Below are positions 1 to 9,000 of a stretch of 35,908 nucleotides of DNA, one piece after another (within the stretch, counting starts at the first letter, position 1; each line of letters starts with the position of its first letter). The notes under the pieces were generated by a model. That model was given only the letters and a program-made list of their open reading frames with translations. It did no database searches and was not told the origin of the DNA. Both the position numbers and the translations under genes were made by a program. Source of the DNA: CAIMMJ01 sp037131955 (GTDB lineage Bacteria; Bacteroidota; Bacteroidia; UBA4408); NCBI GenBank assembly GCA_037131955.1, contig JBAXQC010000024.1, positions 1 to 35,908 of the forward strand, given 5' to 3'.

Positions 1-50
1 AAACAAAAACGTAAACTTTGAAAATTTTATAGCACAAAAATCAAACACTT

Positions 51-743
51 CTAAACACTTTGCCTAACTTCTATTTCTAATTGTTGAGCTCTTGGTATTA
101 AAATTTTATCTTCAATAAGTGCATGCACAGATAAGTCTTTTTCGAATGTTTCTAACTGAGAAAGTAAAATTCGATAAGGAGTTTGGTTTGTTTTTGGTGC
201 TTTATAATTTAATATTGTTTCTCTAATCATAGATAAGTCTTGCTCAGTATCTAGGTGCGAATTGATAAAGGTTTGCAATGAATAATTTGCAAGAATCTCC
301 CTTACTTCTTCTTGATTTTTAGTTTTGTTTCTCGCACCTATTAAATTTTTTATGTAAGGAAGTAGTTCTTGTTCCTCGGCAAGCACATGAGATTTTAAAC
401 TCATTGAATACTCCTTAAAAAAAGATTTTAGTGCCTCTAATAATGGATGATTATCTGAGTAATCTTTTACCAAAATGTTTATTGTTTGTTCAATCTCAAA
501 AAGTTTTTTAGAAAGATAATATCTATGTGTTCTATGAATATAATCTATAATTATTTCTAAAGGATATTTATTGTATTCTTCTTCTGAAAAAGATTTTTCG
601 TCTTCAAATGTCTGCAACAAACTATAGATAAATTGCTGATCAATGTCTATACTCCGCAACTCTTCGTAAGAGTATAAAATATTTTTATTTAGAGCTACGT
701 TGTATCTCTGTAAAATTTGATTTTCGGGGAAATTGTTTTCCAT
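51..743 (-). CDS. hemerythrin-like di-iron protein (RIC/YtfE-related)
   Basis: A 230-residue cytoplasmic protein, mostly helical. His/Glu pairs lie at the expected intervals for a four-helix hemerythrin-type di-iron site: H70 and H73 in an IHRTH motif, H119 and E123 in SHVLAEE, H163 and E167 in NSHLDTE, and H207 and E211 in VHALIED. This spacing and the PRA-like C-terminus resemble the RIC family (YtfE/ScdA), which repairs Fe-S clusters after nitrosative or oxidative damage. The usual N-terminal ScdA_N segment with its CCGG motif is not recognisable: residues 1-55 contain no cysteine. Oxygen or NO sensing, or iron handling, is therefore as plausible as cluster repair. It starts at an ATG and stands alone, 130 bp from the next gene upstream, with a TAnnTTTG box just before it. 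The family is clear; the exact role is inferred. Confidence 0.8.
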   Translation of the reverse strand: MENNFPENQILQRYNVALNKNILYSYEELRSIDIDQQFIYSLLQTFEDEKSFSEEEYNKYPLEIIIDYIHRTHRYYLSKKLFEIEQTINILVKDYSDNHPLLEALKSFFKEYSMSLKSHVLAEEQELLPYIKNLIGARNKTKNQEEVREILANYSLQTFINSHLDTEQDLSMIRETILNYKAPKTNQTPYRILLSQLETFEKDLSVHALIEDKILIPRAQQLEIEVRQSV

Positions 744-759
744 AATGATAATTCTTCCT

Positions 760-767
760 CAAAATTA
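760..767 (-). promoter_or_regulatory. candidate -7 promoter box for the hemerythrin gene
   Basis: On the minus strand this reads TAATTTTG, matching the Bacteroidota TAnnTTTG element, 16 bp before the ATG. No TTG (-33) lies at the preferred spacing, so it is a half-supported promoter. Confidence 0.35.
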
Positions 768-873
768 AAATTTCTTATAAAAAATAGCGTATTTAATTTC
801 AATTATTTTTAAACTCAAAACAAATAACAACTGATGATCTAAAATTATATTCTAGCTGTTAGTTTCTCAAATT

Positions 874-1428
874 TTATTTAACCTTTATAGGAACAATAAC
901 CTTTGTTCTATCCCAATGTATTATTAGGTTAGTTGAATTGTTCTCTAAATCATTTTCAAAGTTTACCATTAAAATTTCCTTTTCGTCGGCATCATTTTTT
1001 GCAGGAACAGCAATACTTAATACATCGGTAGAATGATTTGCTTCAAGTGCTCCCCATCTGTCCCACTCCGAGTTGAAATTTATTTGCCAATTGTCTTTTT
1101 CTGGAATAGCATAAATTTGATATTTACCGGCCTTTAAACTACCAGTGCCAATTTCTAAATCTTTGTCCGTAGAAAAAATGGTTGCTTCATTTGCTCCCAT
1201 TCGCCAATATTTGCCATAAGGTTGCAATGCACCAGAGTTTTTATCCCCAAAAATAACTCTCCCCTTTTTTTGAGGTTTACAATATGCTACTTCCAATTTT
1301 GCACCTTTTCCTTGATAGGTAGATGTTGCAGCAGGGCTGTGTGATTTTGTATAATTTTTAAACACTAAAAAAACTGCAACTAAAACAACAATTGCAATTC
1401 CTGAGATAACAAAAACTTTTTTTTTCAT
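874..1428 (-). CDS. membrane-anchored DUF2911 protein
   Basis: A 184-residue protein with one N-terminal hydrophobic segment (about residues 5-23, after a Lys-rich start), which probably anchors it in the inner membrane with the rest in the periplasm. Residues 40-180 form a DUF2911 domain, recognisable from KGRVIFG, the YWRMGANEAT motif, LKAGKYQIYAIP and a final INFxxE/W-type beta hairpin. DUF2911 is common in Bacteroidota and has no established biochemical role. A second, secreted DUF2911 protein with TPRs is encoded at 29402-30268. The gene is monocistronic, with gaps of about 130 bp on both sides. It starts at the ATG at 1426-1428, followed by an AAA-rich second to fifth codon stretch typical of these genomes. 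Confidence 0.8.
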   Translation of the reverse strand: MKKKVFVISGIAIVVLVAVFLVFKNYTKSHSPAATSTYQGKGAKLEVAYCKPQKKGRVIFGDKNSGALQPYGKYWRMGANEATIFSTDKDLEIGTGSLKAGKYQIYAIPEKDNWQINFNSEWDRWGALEANHSTDVLSIAVPAKNDADEKEILMVNFENDLENNSTNLIIHWDRTKVIVPIKVK

Positions 1429-1507
1429 TTTTAGTTTGATTAAAACAATTTATAACTATTTGTAGCGAGGTTATTTAAGTGTGTTATTTACCTAGAAATT
1501 GTGTTAG

Positions 1508-1515
1508 CAAAGTTA
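1508..1515 (-). promoter_or_regulatory. candidate -7 box for the DUF2911 gene
   Basis: The minus strand reads TAACTTTG (TAnnTTTG consensus), about 80 bp before the ATG of the DUF2911 gene. No convincing -33 TTG is present. Confidence 0.3.
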
Positions 1516-1561
1516 AATTTATTTAGATAAATAATGGAAACTAATGTATGGCACTTTTGTA

Positions 1562-2731
1562 TCAAAATTTTAAAAGTGCAGCAAACATTGTATCCGCATG
1601 ATTATTGAATCCAAGAATATAAGAACTTTTTATAATTTTTAATCCAAATTCATTTGCTAAATAATTTACTACATTTTCATTTTCCTCTTGGTATACGCTG
1701 CATGTGATGTAAAGAAAATATCCAGAGCTACTCAAACTATTTAAGGCATTTGATGAAATTTTTTTTTGCAATTCAACAAAATTATTTAACTTTTCTAAAT
1801 TAAAATTACATAACATTTCTGGTGTTCTGCTCCACGTTCCACTTCCCGAACAAGGCACATCACAAATAATTAAATCAAACTTTTTATTTAACTTATTTTC
1901 TACAGAAAGGTCTGCAATAAACGATGTGTAATTAAAAATATTGGCTTCTAAAAATCGTTGTTTTAAATTTTCTAGAATCAAAGTTCTAACATCACTTACT
2001 GTTAATTGAATATTTTCTAGGGTATCAACAGCCAAAATAGATTTTCCGCCACTTGCAGCGCAGCAATCCCAAACATTTTTAATAGAACTATTGCTACTTT
2101 TTATCAACTCAAAAAACTGAACAATTCTCTGGGAACTTAAATCCTGTATAACAGCCTCGTCATTAATTTTTAATATGCTATCAAGCTTTGTAGAATTTAA
2201 AAGCGCCAAACAATTTTTTTCAATTTCTTTAAATGATATATTATTTCTTTGTAGTTTTTCTGTGACGCTCAAATACTTATTTTTTCTTATTCTTATAAAC
2301 AGATAAGGTTGATAAAAATGATTCTGTACAAACTCATTTTTGTTACTAAAATTAATTTGCTCAATCAATGGAAATACGTCATATAATTTAAAGTCGGAGA
2401 ACTTCTTTTCTATAAATAATAAACGGATTTTATTATCAATAGACCAATTATTTAAATATTCGTCCTCAAAAAGTTCATCATAGCCTTTTGAATTGGTTTT
2501 GCATAAAAACAGTGCAACTTTAATTCTGGTATCAAATGAAAGTGTGGGCAGTGCTCTGCCAAGCCTGAAATAGGAAAAGCATAAATCCGAAATAATTTTT
2601 CTATCCCTTGAACCGTGTTTTTTATTGTGTAGAAAATATTTTTTTAGAATACGAGAAAATGGAACCAATCCACTGTAATCTTTAACTAAAATTTGGGAAA
2701 CAGAAAGGTAATAGTTTAACCTTGAATTCAA
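1562..2731 (-). CDS. RsmB/NOP-family rRNA (cytosine-C5) methyltransferase
   Basis: An S-adenosylmethionine-dependent RNA m5C methyltransferase of the RsmB/NOL1/NOP2/sun family. Numbering is from an upstream TTG at 2753-2755. The SAM-binding motif I is WDCCAASGGKS at 229-239. Motif IV is CDVPCSGSG with Cys302, and motif VI is ITCS with Cys352, the expected nucleophile. An N-terminal NusB-like helical region (about 15-130) contains the GSRDRKIISD motif seen in Bacteroidota homologues. The reading frame has no ATG near its start: only TTG at 2753-2755 or TTG at 2729-2731. I chose the second because the first falls inside the T-tract of the cold-shock gene terminator and because the homologous region begins shortly after it. 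The 16S rRNA target is inferred from the family. Confidence 0.8.
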   Translation of the reverse strand: MNSRLNYYLSVSQILVKDYSGLVPFSRILKKYFLHNKKHGSRDRKIISDLCFSYFRLGRALPTLSFDTRIKVALFLCKTNSKGYDELFEDEYLNNWSIDNKIRLLFIEKKFSDFKLYDVFPLIEQINFSNKNEFVQNHFYQPYLFIRIRKNKYLSVTEKLQRNNISFKEIEKNCLALLNSTKLDSILKINDEAVIQDLSSQRIVQFFELIKSSNSSIKNVWDCCAASGGKSILAVDTLENIQLTVSDVRTLILENLKQRFLEANIFNYTSFIADLSVENKLNKKFDLIICDVPCSGSGTWSRTPEMLCNFNLEKLNNFVELQKKISSNALNSLSSSGYFLYITCSVYQEENENVVNYLANEFGLKIIKSSYILGFNNHADTMFAALLKF

Positions 2732-2753
2732 CGTTGAGACAAAAAAAATGGGC

Positions 2754-2783
2754 AAAAAAAAAGTCGAACAGATTGTTCGACTT
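2754..2783 (-). terminator. rho-independent terminator of the cold-shock gene
   Basis: A perfect 9-bp stem (AAGTCGAAC at 2761-2769 pairing with GTTCGACTT at 2775-2783) with a 5-nt loop. On the minus strand it is followed by a run of T (2754-2762). It lies 20 bp after the cold-shock stop codon. Confidence 0.85.
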
Positions 2784-2803
2784 TAATGATTAATGGGATG
2801 GAA

Positions 2804-2995
2804 TTAAGCTACTTTTACGTTTGTTGCGTTAAGTCCTTTTTTTCCGTTTTCAACTTCGTATGTTACTTTGTCGTTTTCGCGAATTTGATCAACTAATCCT
2901 GTTGCATGAACAAAAATGTCTTCTCCTCCACCTTCTGGAGTTATGAATCCGAATCCTTTTGTTCCATTAAAAAATTTTACTGTACCGTGTTGCAT
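2804..2995 (-). CDS. cold-shock protein, CspA family
   Basis: A 63-residue single OB-fold nucleic-acid chaperone. RNP1 is KGFGFI (about 13-18) and RNP2 is DIFVH (about 26-30), with the usual GTVKFFN start. Length and sequence are standard for the family. It binds single-stranded RNA/DNA and melts secondary structure at low temperature or during growth transitions. It is a complete one-gene transcription unit: a TTG-N19-TATATTTG promoter lies about 40 bp upstream and a strong hairpin terminator lies just downstream. The 5' leader would be about 30 nt, much shorter than the thermosensing leader of E. coli cspA, so RNA-thermoswitch control of that type is not evident. Confidence 0.97.
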   Translation of the reverse strand: MQHGTVKFFNGTKGFGFITPEGGGEDIFVHATGLVDQIRENDKVTYEVENGKKGLNATNVKVA

Positions 2996-3035
2996 TGTTT
3001 TTGTTTTGTTAATTTGTAATTGTTTAATTATTTGG

Positions 3036-3065
3036 CAAATATAGTTATATTTTATTGTTTTCCAA
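3036..3065 (-). promoter_or_regulatory. Bacteroidota-type promoter of the cold-shock gene
   Basis: On the minus strand a TTG (3063-3065) is separated by 19 bp from TATATTTG (3036-3043), matching both the -33 TTG and the -7 TAnnTTTG elements used by the Bacteroidota primary sigma factor. The predicted start of transcription is near 3028. This is the best promoter match I found in the window. Confidence 0.75.
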
Positions 3066-3155
3066 TTTTTTAATAATTATTATTTATAGTTGCGGAATTG
3101 TGCCTTTAACATTTTAAGCATAAAAATAGAAATTTAAAAGTTTAAACGATGTACA

Positions 3156-3362
3156 CTAAATTATACTCAAGTACAATTTCTCTACCTTTTGCCTTGCCCA
3201 AGGGGTTTTTCTTAAAAAGGTTAGGCTAGATTTCTTAGTTGGATTATTAATAAAACAATTTATTTTTATGATTCTTCCTAATTCTTCCCATCCAAAATGA
3301 TCTATTAAATGATTTAAAATCATTTCTAGCGTTTTACCGTGCAAAGGATCAGTTGCTGTCAT
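3156..3362 (-). CDS. VF530 family (DUF2132) small DNA-binding protein
   Basis: A 68-residue protein that matches the VF530/DUF2132 family nearly end to end: DPLHGKTLEMIL, a WEELGRII segment, INCFxxNPxxKSSLxFLRKTPWAR and a closing VExLYL. The founding member from Vibrio was solved structurally and described as a double-stranded-DNA-binding protein; the cellular function is unknown. It is the last gene of a tight minus-strand operon, starting 6 bp after the flippase stop codon. The association with flippase, crotonase and B12-domain genes does not suggest an obvious role. Confidence 0.85.
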   Translation of the reverse strand: MTATDPLHGKTLEMILNHLIDHFGWEELGRIIKINCFINNPTKKSSLTFLRKTPWARQKVEKLYLSII

Positions 3363-3368
3363 AGTTTA

Positions 3369-4826
3369 TTAATTATAATTCTTTTTTAAGTTAGGTAGTA
3401 CATTTTCAATTTTTAAAATTGATAGAAAATAAACCAGCAACAAACTGAATTTTATAAAATAACCTAAATAGGTAGGAGAAACAAAGTAAAAATCTAAGAA
3501 ATAAAACAATAAACCTAATGCAAAATAAAATCCAATCTTTTTTAAGTCATAAGGAATGGTATAGAACTTCTGACCAATAAAATAGGAAGTTACTGTCATA
3601 ACAAAATAACAAATTAAGGTAGCCCAAGCTGCACCGGTATAACCCAATATTGGTATAAGAATAAAATTGGCAACAATTGTTATAACTGCACCTAAAATTG
3701 TAAGATACGCTCCAAATTTTGTTTGCCCGGAGAGTTTGTACCAAACGCTTAGATTAAAAAATACTCCCAATGCCAAATTAGCCATTAATAAAATTGGAAC
3801 AACATTTAAACCCTCGCGGTATGCCTTTCCAATAAATAATTTAACAATGTCTAAATAAAAGGTTGTGAGTAAAAAGATGAACATGCAAACAATAAAAAAG
3901 TATTTCATGGTTTGAGCATAGGTATTTTTTGCATCAGACTTTTTATGTTCATTAAAAAAATATGGTTCTGCTGCATACCTGTATGTCTGGATAAAAATTG
4001 TCATTATAATAGATATTTTATAGCAGGCACCATAAATTCCTAATTGTTCCATTATATTGGAATTACTGGGCAAAAGAAACTTTAGCAAAACCCTGTCCAT
4101 TGTTTCATTAATCATGCCTGCTAAACCGGCAATTAAAAGCGGAAATGCATATTTCATCATTTGTTTCCAAAGTAAAATGGAGAAGCCATTTTTTAAAAAC
4201 TTAAATTCCGGCAACAACAAGATTAGGGTAACGAAGCTTGCCAATAAGTTTGCTATAAATATGTATCCAACACCAATGGTTGAGTTATAAAACCAATACT
4301 CAGAAAAATACTTGGGAGCCCAAACAATAAAAAAAATGTTTAAAAAAATATTAACTCCAATGTTAACCAATCTAATGAGAGCAAACTTCAAGGCTTTATT
4401 TTGTTGCCTTAGTTTTGCAAAGGGAATTGCTGTTAAAGCATCTATGGCAATTATTAAAATAAACCAAATGATGTAGTTTGTATTGTGCGAATAGCCTAAA
4501 AAATTTGCAATATTTTGATGTAAAAAAATTCCAAGTAACAAAAAGGTAAGCGTGGTAATTAAAATTGAAATCGTGGCTGTAGAAAAAACGCTGTTATCGT
4601 CTTTCTGAGATACTGAAAATCTAAAAAAAGCCGTTTCCATTCCATAAGTAAGTATAACTGCAAGAAAGGAGGTGTAAGTGTATAATTCTACAACTACACC
4701 AAATTCTTGGGGAATAAAACTATAAGTATATAAAGGAGTTAATAAATAGTTTAAAAATCTTCCAATAATGCTACTTAGTCCATAAACCGCAGTTTGAGAT
4801 GCTAATTTTTTTATTGGATTATCCAA
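3369..4826 (-). CDS. polysaccharide/lipid-linked flippase (MOP superfamily, Wzx-like)
   Basis: A 485-residue integral membrane protein with about 12-14 hydrophobic helices over its whole length. It begins with the QTAVYGLSSIIGRFLNYLLTPLYT segment characteristic of polysaccharide-biosynthesis flippases (MOP/MATE superfamily), and the PQEFGVVVELYTY stretch follows. By family it would flip undecaprenyl-linked sugars or lipid II-type intermediates across the inner membrane for O-antigen, capsule or exopolysaccharide. No glycosyltransferase or polymerase gene is next to it; the closest glycosyltransferase is at 18.0 kb. It lies 10 bp after the crotonase gene and 6 bp before the VF530 gene, in one operon. 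The substrate cannot be told from the sequence. Confidence 0.85.
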   Translation of the reverse strand: MDNPIKKLASQTAVYGLSSIIGRFLNYLLTPLYTYSFIPQEFGVVVELYTYTSFLAVILTYGMETAFFRFSVSQKDDNSVFSTATISILITTLTFLLLGIFLHQNIANFLGYSHNTNYIIWFILIIAIDALTAIPFAKLRQQNKALKFALIRLVNIGVNIFLNIFFIVWAPKYFSEYWFYNSTIGVGYIFIANLLASFVTLILLLPEFKFLKNGFSILLWKQMMKYAFPLLIAGLAGMINETMDRVLLKFLLPSNSNIMEQLGIYGACYKISIIMTIFIQTYRYAAEPYFFNEHKKSDAKNTYAQTMKYFFIVCMFIFLLTTFYLDIVKLFIGKAYREGLNVVPILLMANLALGVFFNLSVWYKLSGQTKFGAYLTILGAVITIVANFILIPILGYTGAAWATLICYFVMTVTSYFIGQKFYTIPYDLKKIGFYFALGLLFYFLDFYFVSPTYLGYFIKFSLLLVYFLSILKIENVLPNLKKNYN

Positions 4827-4836
4827 AAAACTAAAC

Positions 4837-5613
4837 TTAATTGCCGTTAAAAACTGGTTTTCTTTTTTCTAAAAAAGCACTTACGCCTTCTTTAAAATCG
4901 TTGGTTCCAAAACATTTTCCAAATTCTTCGATTTCAGTTTCAAAACCATTTTGTTGTTTGTCGTAATTTGTAATGATTGATTTTAGCGCTGCCTTTAGTG
5001 CAATGGGAGATTTTAGCGCAATTTTATTTGCCATCTCCAGCGTTTTATCTAACAATTCCTCCGGTGCGTAAACAGCATTTACAATGTTTAATTTATGAGC
5101 TTCATCTGCAGAAACCATATCAGTTGTAAGTATTAGCTCTATAGCTTTTCCTTTCCCAACCAAATGCGATAATCTCTGAGTGCCACCATAACCGGGAATT
5201 ACTCCAAGATTTAGCTCGGGGAATCCTAATTTTGCATTTGCCGAAGCAATTCTAATGTGACATGACAAGGCCAACTCTAAACCACCACCAAGTGCAAAAC
5301 CATTTACTGCTGCTATCACGGGCTTGGGGAAGTTCTCGATATAATTAAACAATAAATCATGACCATTTTTACTCATTTCAGAACCTTGTTCTACGCTAAA
5401 ATTTGCAAATTCGGCAATGTCTGCACCGGCAATAAATGCTTTGGGTCCTGCTCCGGTAAATACTATAACTTTAATGCTATTGTTGTTTAAGGAGTGATTT
5501 AATGTTTTATGAATTTCTTCAATAGTTGATAAGTTTAGTGCATTTAATTTATCTGGCCTATTAATAGTTATTAGTAAAACATTACCGTAAATCTCTGTAA
5601 GTAAATTTGTCAT
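4837..5613 (-). CDS. enoyl-CoA hydratase/isomerase (crotonase family)
   Basis: A 258-residue crotonase-fold enzyme, normal length. The oxyanion-hole segments are FIAGADIAEF (about 60-69) and FALGGGLELAL (106-116). The two catalytic glutamates of true hydratases are present, E113 and E133 (in GFPELNLGVIPGYGGTQRL), 20 residues apart as in rat crotonase E144/E164. It should add water to trans-2-enoyl-CoA in fatty-acid or amino-acid breakdown; some close relatives act on branched or hydroxylated acyl-CoAs. It starts 6 bp after a B12-binding domain gene, which makes a propionyl/methylmalonyl or branched-chain acyl-CoA context possible but unproven. Confidence 0.9.
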   Translation of the reverse strand: MTNLLTEIYGNVLLITINRPDKLNALNLSTIEEIHKTLNHSLNNNSIKVIVFTGAGPKAFIAGADIAEFANFSVEQGSEMSKNGHDLLFNYIENFPKPVIAAVNGFALGGGLELALSCHIRIASANAKLGFPELNLGVIPGYGGTQRLSHLVGKGKAIELILTTDMVSADEAHKLNIVNAVYAPEELLDKTLEMANKIALKSPIALKAALKSIITNYDKQQNGFETEIEEFGKCFGTNDFKEGVSAFLEKRKPVFNGN

Positions 5614-5619
5614 TTTTTT

Positions 5620-6030
5620 TTAGTTTATTTCTCTATTTTTTATTACCCAATTTGTTATGTATTCAATTATTACTTTTGTATCCGTGCCTGGAGCAAAAAG
5701 CTCTCCTACCCCAATTTCTTTTAATTTGTGCATGTCTTTTTCAGGTATAATTCCACCGCCGGTAAGCAAAACATCGTTCATGTTTTTTGCTTTCATCAAT
5801 TCAATAATTTTAGGAAATACTGTATTGTGTGCGCCAGATAAAATACTTATTCCTATGGCATCAACATCTTCTTGCAAGGCAGCATTAACAACCATTTCTG
5901 GAGTTTGTCTTAAACCAGTATAAATTACTTCCATTCCGGCATCTCGCAAAAAAGACGCAATTATTTTTGCACCTCTATCGTGTCCGTCCAATCCTACTTT
6001 TGCTATTAAAACCCTAATTGGTCTTTTCAT
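5620..6030 (-). CDS. stand-alone cobalamin-binding domain of an acyl-CoA mutase
   Basis: A 136-residue protein consisting of a single Rossmann-like B12-binding domain. The signature is intact: D15-x-H17-x-x-G20 in LDGHDRG supplies the His that replaces dimethylbenzimidazole, followed by S62-x-L64 and the GGG at 91-93. Sequence and length match the C-terminal domain of methylmalonyl-CoA mutase or the small subunit of split isobutyryl/2-hydroxyisobutyryl-CoA mutases. The catalytic TIM-barrel subunit is not in this window, so this must work with a partner encoded elsewhere. It is the first gene of a four-gene operon, with a promoter at 6072-6099. Confidence 0.88.
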   Translation of the reverse strand: MKRPIRVLIAKVGLDGHDRGAKIIASFLRDAGMEVIYTGLRQTPEMVVNAALQEDVDAIGISILSGAHNTVFPKIIELMKAKNMNDVLLTGGGIIPEKDMHKLKEIGVGELFAPGTDTKVIIEYITNWVIKNREIN

Positions 6031-6071
6031 AGGTTTTATTATTTGTTGAAGTTTTTAATTTAAAATTTGAG

Positions 6072-6099
6072 CAAATTTAGTTTTATTTATTCAATTCAA
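6072..6099 (-). promoter_or_regulatory. candidate promoter of the B12-domain/crotonase/flippase/VF530 operon
   Basis: The minus strand reads TTG (6097-6099), a 17-bp spacer, then TAAATTTG (6072-6079). The -33 element lies inside the last codons of the kinase gene. The start codon is about 40 bp downstream. Confidence 0.5.
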
Positions 6100-9000
6100 T
6101 AATGGAAGTTCTATAAAAAAAGTTGAGCCTTTATTTATCTGAGATTCAAAATATACTTTGCCGCCAAAACTTTCTATAATATTTTTTACCATGGCCAATC
6201 CAAGCCCTGTACCGGCCGATTTTGTAGTAAAATTAGGGACAAATATTTTTTCGAAGTTCTCTTCTGCAATGCCAATTCCATTATCAATTATTTTAATTAA
6301 TACATTTTTATCATTAGTTAGACTGCATTCTAATTCAATTTTACCTGTATCACATTTCTCTGTTGCTTGAATGGCATTTTTTATAAGATTATTAAATACT
6401 CTCAACATTTGCTCCCGATCGGCCTCAACAAGAATATTTTTTGATTTAATTTTATTCTCAAAATGCATAACAACATTAGGAGTATTTTGATAGAGATGAA
6501 TAGTGATTTCTAAAAAATTTACAATATTAATTTTAGTCAAATTTATCTTTGGAAGAACAGCAAAATTTGAAAATTCATTGGCAATATTATTTAATGCCTC
6601 TATTTGTTCAATAAGGGTGATAGAAACTTTATCAAATTTTTTTGGCCAATTGTTTGGATCTTCTTTTAATGATTTCTGCAGATACTGAACACTTAGCTTC
6701 ATTGGAGTAAGCGGATTTTTTATTTCATGTGCCACTTGCTTTGCCATTTCGCGCCAAGCTCCTTCCCTCTCGGATTGTGCTAATCTTTGAACACTTTCGG
6801 ATAAAGCCATAACCATTTTATTGTATTCAGAAATAAGTGTTCCTATTTCATCCTTCTTGGTATAAGAAATTAAATCGTTGTTTTTTGCAAGTGATAAAAT
6901 AGAAAATTTTTGTTTTAAAATTTTTAGCGGTTCTGTAATTCTATTAGCAAGCCATACAGAAAACAAACCCGATACAACAAACAACAAAACATAAATATTA
7001 ACAAGTGTAACCACAAGATTTAATATCTCTTTTTGAATTTCTTGTTGTTGATTAAAAAAAGGCAATTGAATATAACCAAGCAACTTGTTTTCGTTGTTGA
7101 ACAATGGAACATATATACTCACAAAATTTAACTGCCCAATAAATTCATTGTTTACATATTCACTTTCATTTTCTAGAGCCATTTTCTTATATGCCAATGT
7201 GTGCATAACATTAGAGAGAATGCCTTCGTCAAATACTTTTATTCGAGACGATGCTAAAAGCAAACCGTTGTTATCAAATACATTTATATCGGTTCCAAAT
7301 ACATTGTATAATTTAGACAGCAAATAATTGTAATAGTCGCCATTTTGAGGAGAAAGTTTTGTTTCATCGCCAAACTTTATACCAATATCCATGACCATAT
7401 TTTGTAGTTTGCCAGAAATTTTCTTTCTACTTTCCTGCTCAAAATAATTATTAAAATATAAGATTGTAGCTCCTCCAAACGATGTTAAGGCAAGAAATAC
7501 CGAAAGAATTACAACCCACCTTATTCTCGTGTTTAGGGTTTGAAAATCTAATATCAAGTTTGTGATTTTTCCTCTGAGTAACAAAAATAATAGGAAACAA
7601 ATGCCGTAAATCAAAAATAAGTAAGAAGTAAAATTAAATCGCTGAGAGAAAGAGAAAACTGGATAACTTACCAAAAAGAAAGTATTTTTTGATATTCTGT
7701 TGATGTAATGATTGTAATTTTTGTATTTAAAATATCCATTTTTAATTTCAACTTTACTTAAAAAATCGTTCGTTAAATTGTATTTAAAATCTATGTCTTT
7801 AGAGAGAGGTACAAGTTTTCCATCTTTGTATTTGCAATATGAAAATTGATTGTAATCATCAGAAATAATAAAGTCCTTATCTACTAACAGCGATGGATAT
7901 CCAATTTCTTCTGAATTAAATTTCGAAGAAAATTCAATAAACAAATTCTGAATTTTCGTAACTCCTTCTTCAGAAAATGTGAGTTTTATTGTAGCCAATA
8001 AACCTTTGTCCTCTTTGCCTTTTGCAGGTATATAATACAAATTTGGAGTACCGCTAAAATTTTCTGATCTCGTATAAATATTTTCAAAGAAATCAATTCT
8101 TTCTATCTCTGCACTAGACGATTTTGTAAGTATCCTGCACAAAGTATCATAAACATAAATCTTAACATCAAACTTCTCCCAATATCCATTTAAATACTTT
8201 TCTCTGATTTTTTTAACTTTTGTTTGATTTAATGTTTCATTATAATTAAAAGGAGTTTGAAACAATTCATCCTTTGTAATTTTATTAATTATTTCGGGAA
8301 ACAAGTATTCTGCAATATTGTCTTTTTCAGAAGCAATTTTATCAGAGAAATTCTTAGCTAGAATACTTTTCTTTTTACTTGATTCGTAAGTTAAAATTTG
8401 CGAGCCCCAAAATGCAAAGAGTAATATATAGATAATACTTCTTGAAAAATATTCTTTTTCAAAAAATTCCTTTTCAAAAATCCAATGCAAAAAAATGTAG
8501 GCTGTACTAAAGTAAATTATTCTATAATTTTGATAATCTAAAAAATAAAGCAACAAAAATATACAGGCAGAAATACTAAAAGTAACTAAGAAAAAATCTC
8601 TATTTGTTTCGGCTTGGCTTACTTGATTTGTAATAAACGAGGCAATCGTAAAAAAAGTAAAGAATATTAAAGCCGTTATAAATATTCCAATAAATGAAAA
8701 CTCTGATAACCTATAAAAATTAGATAAGTCAAAATTAATTACTGAATCTTTTACCAAGCTAGAAATTAATACAGAACAACCCAAGGCAGCAATGTGTATT
8801 CCGGTAAAAAAGAATATAGAATAAATTGAAGTGAATCTTGATTTGTTTATTATTTTTAGATTTGAATAAAGCAGTTCTTTAGCTATAATAAATATGATAA
8901 ATACATTTATTAGTAAATCTGCTAATGATGGATTGTATGAATTAAAAGCATAATAAGAAGGATTAAAAAAATCAAGGCCATTTATAAATTCCGAATTCTC

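Noticed and set aside
5657..5923. 88-codon open frame on the plus strand
   Set aside because: It lies inside and opposite the B12-binding domain gene, whose motifs are intact.
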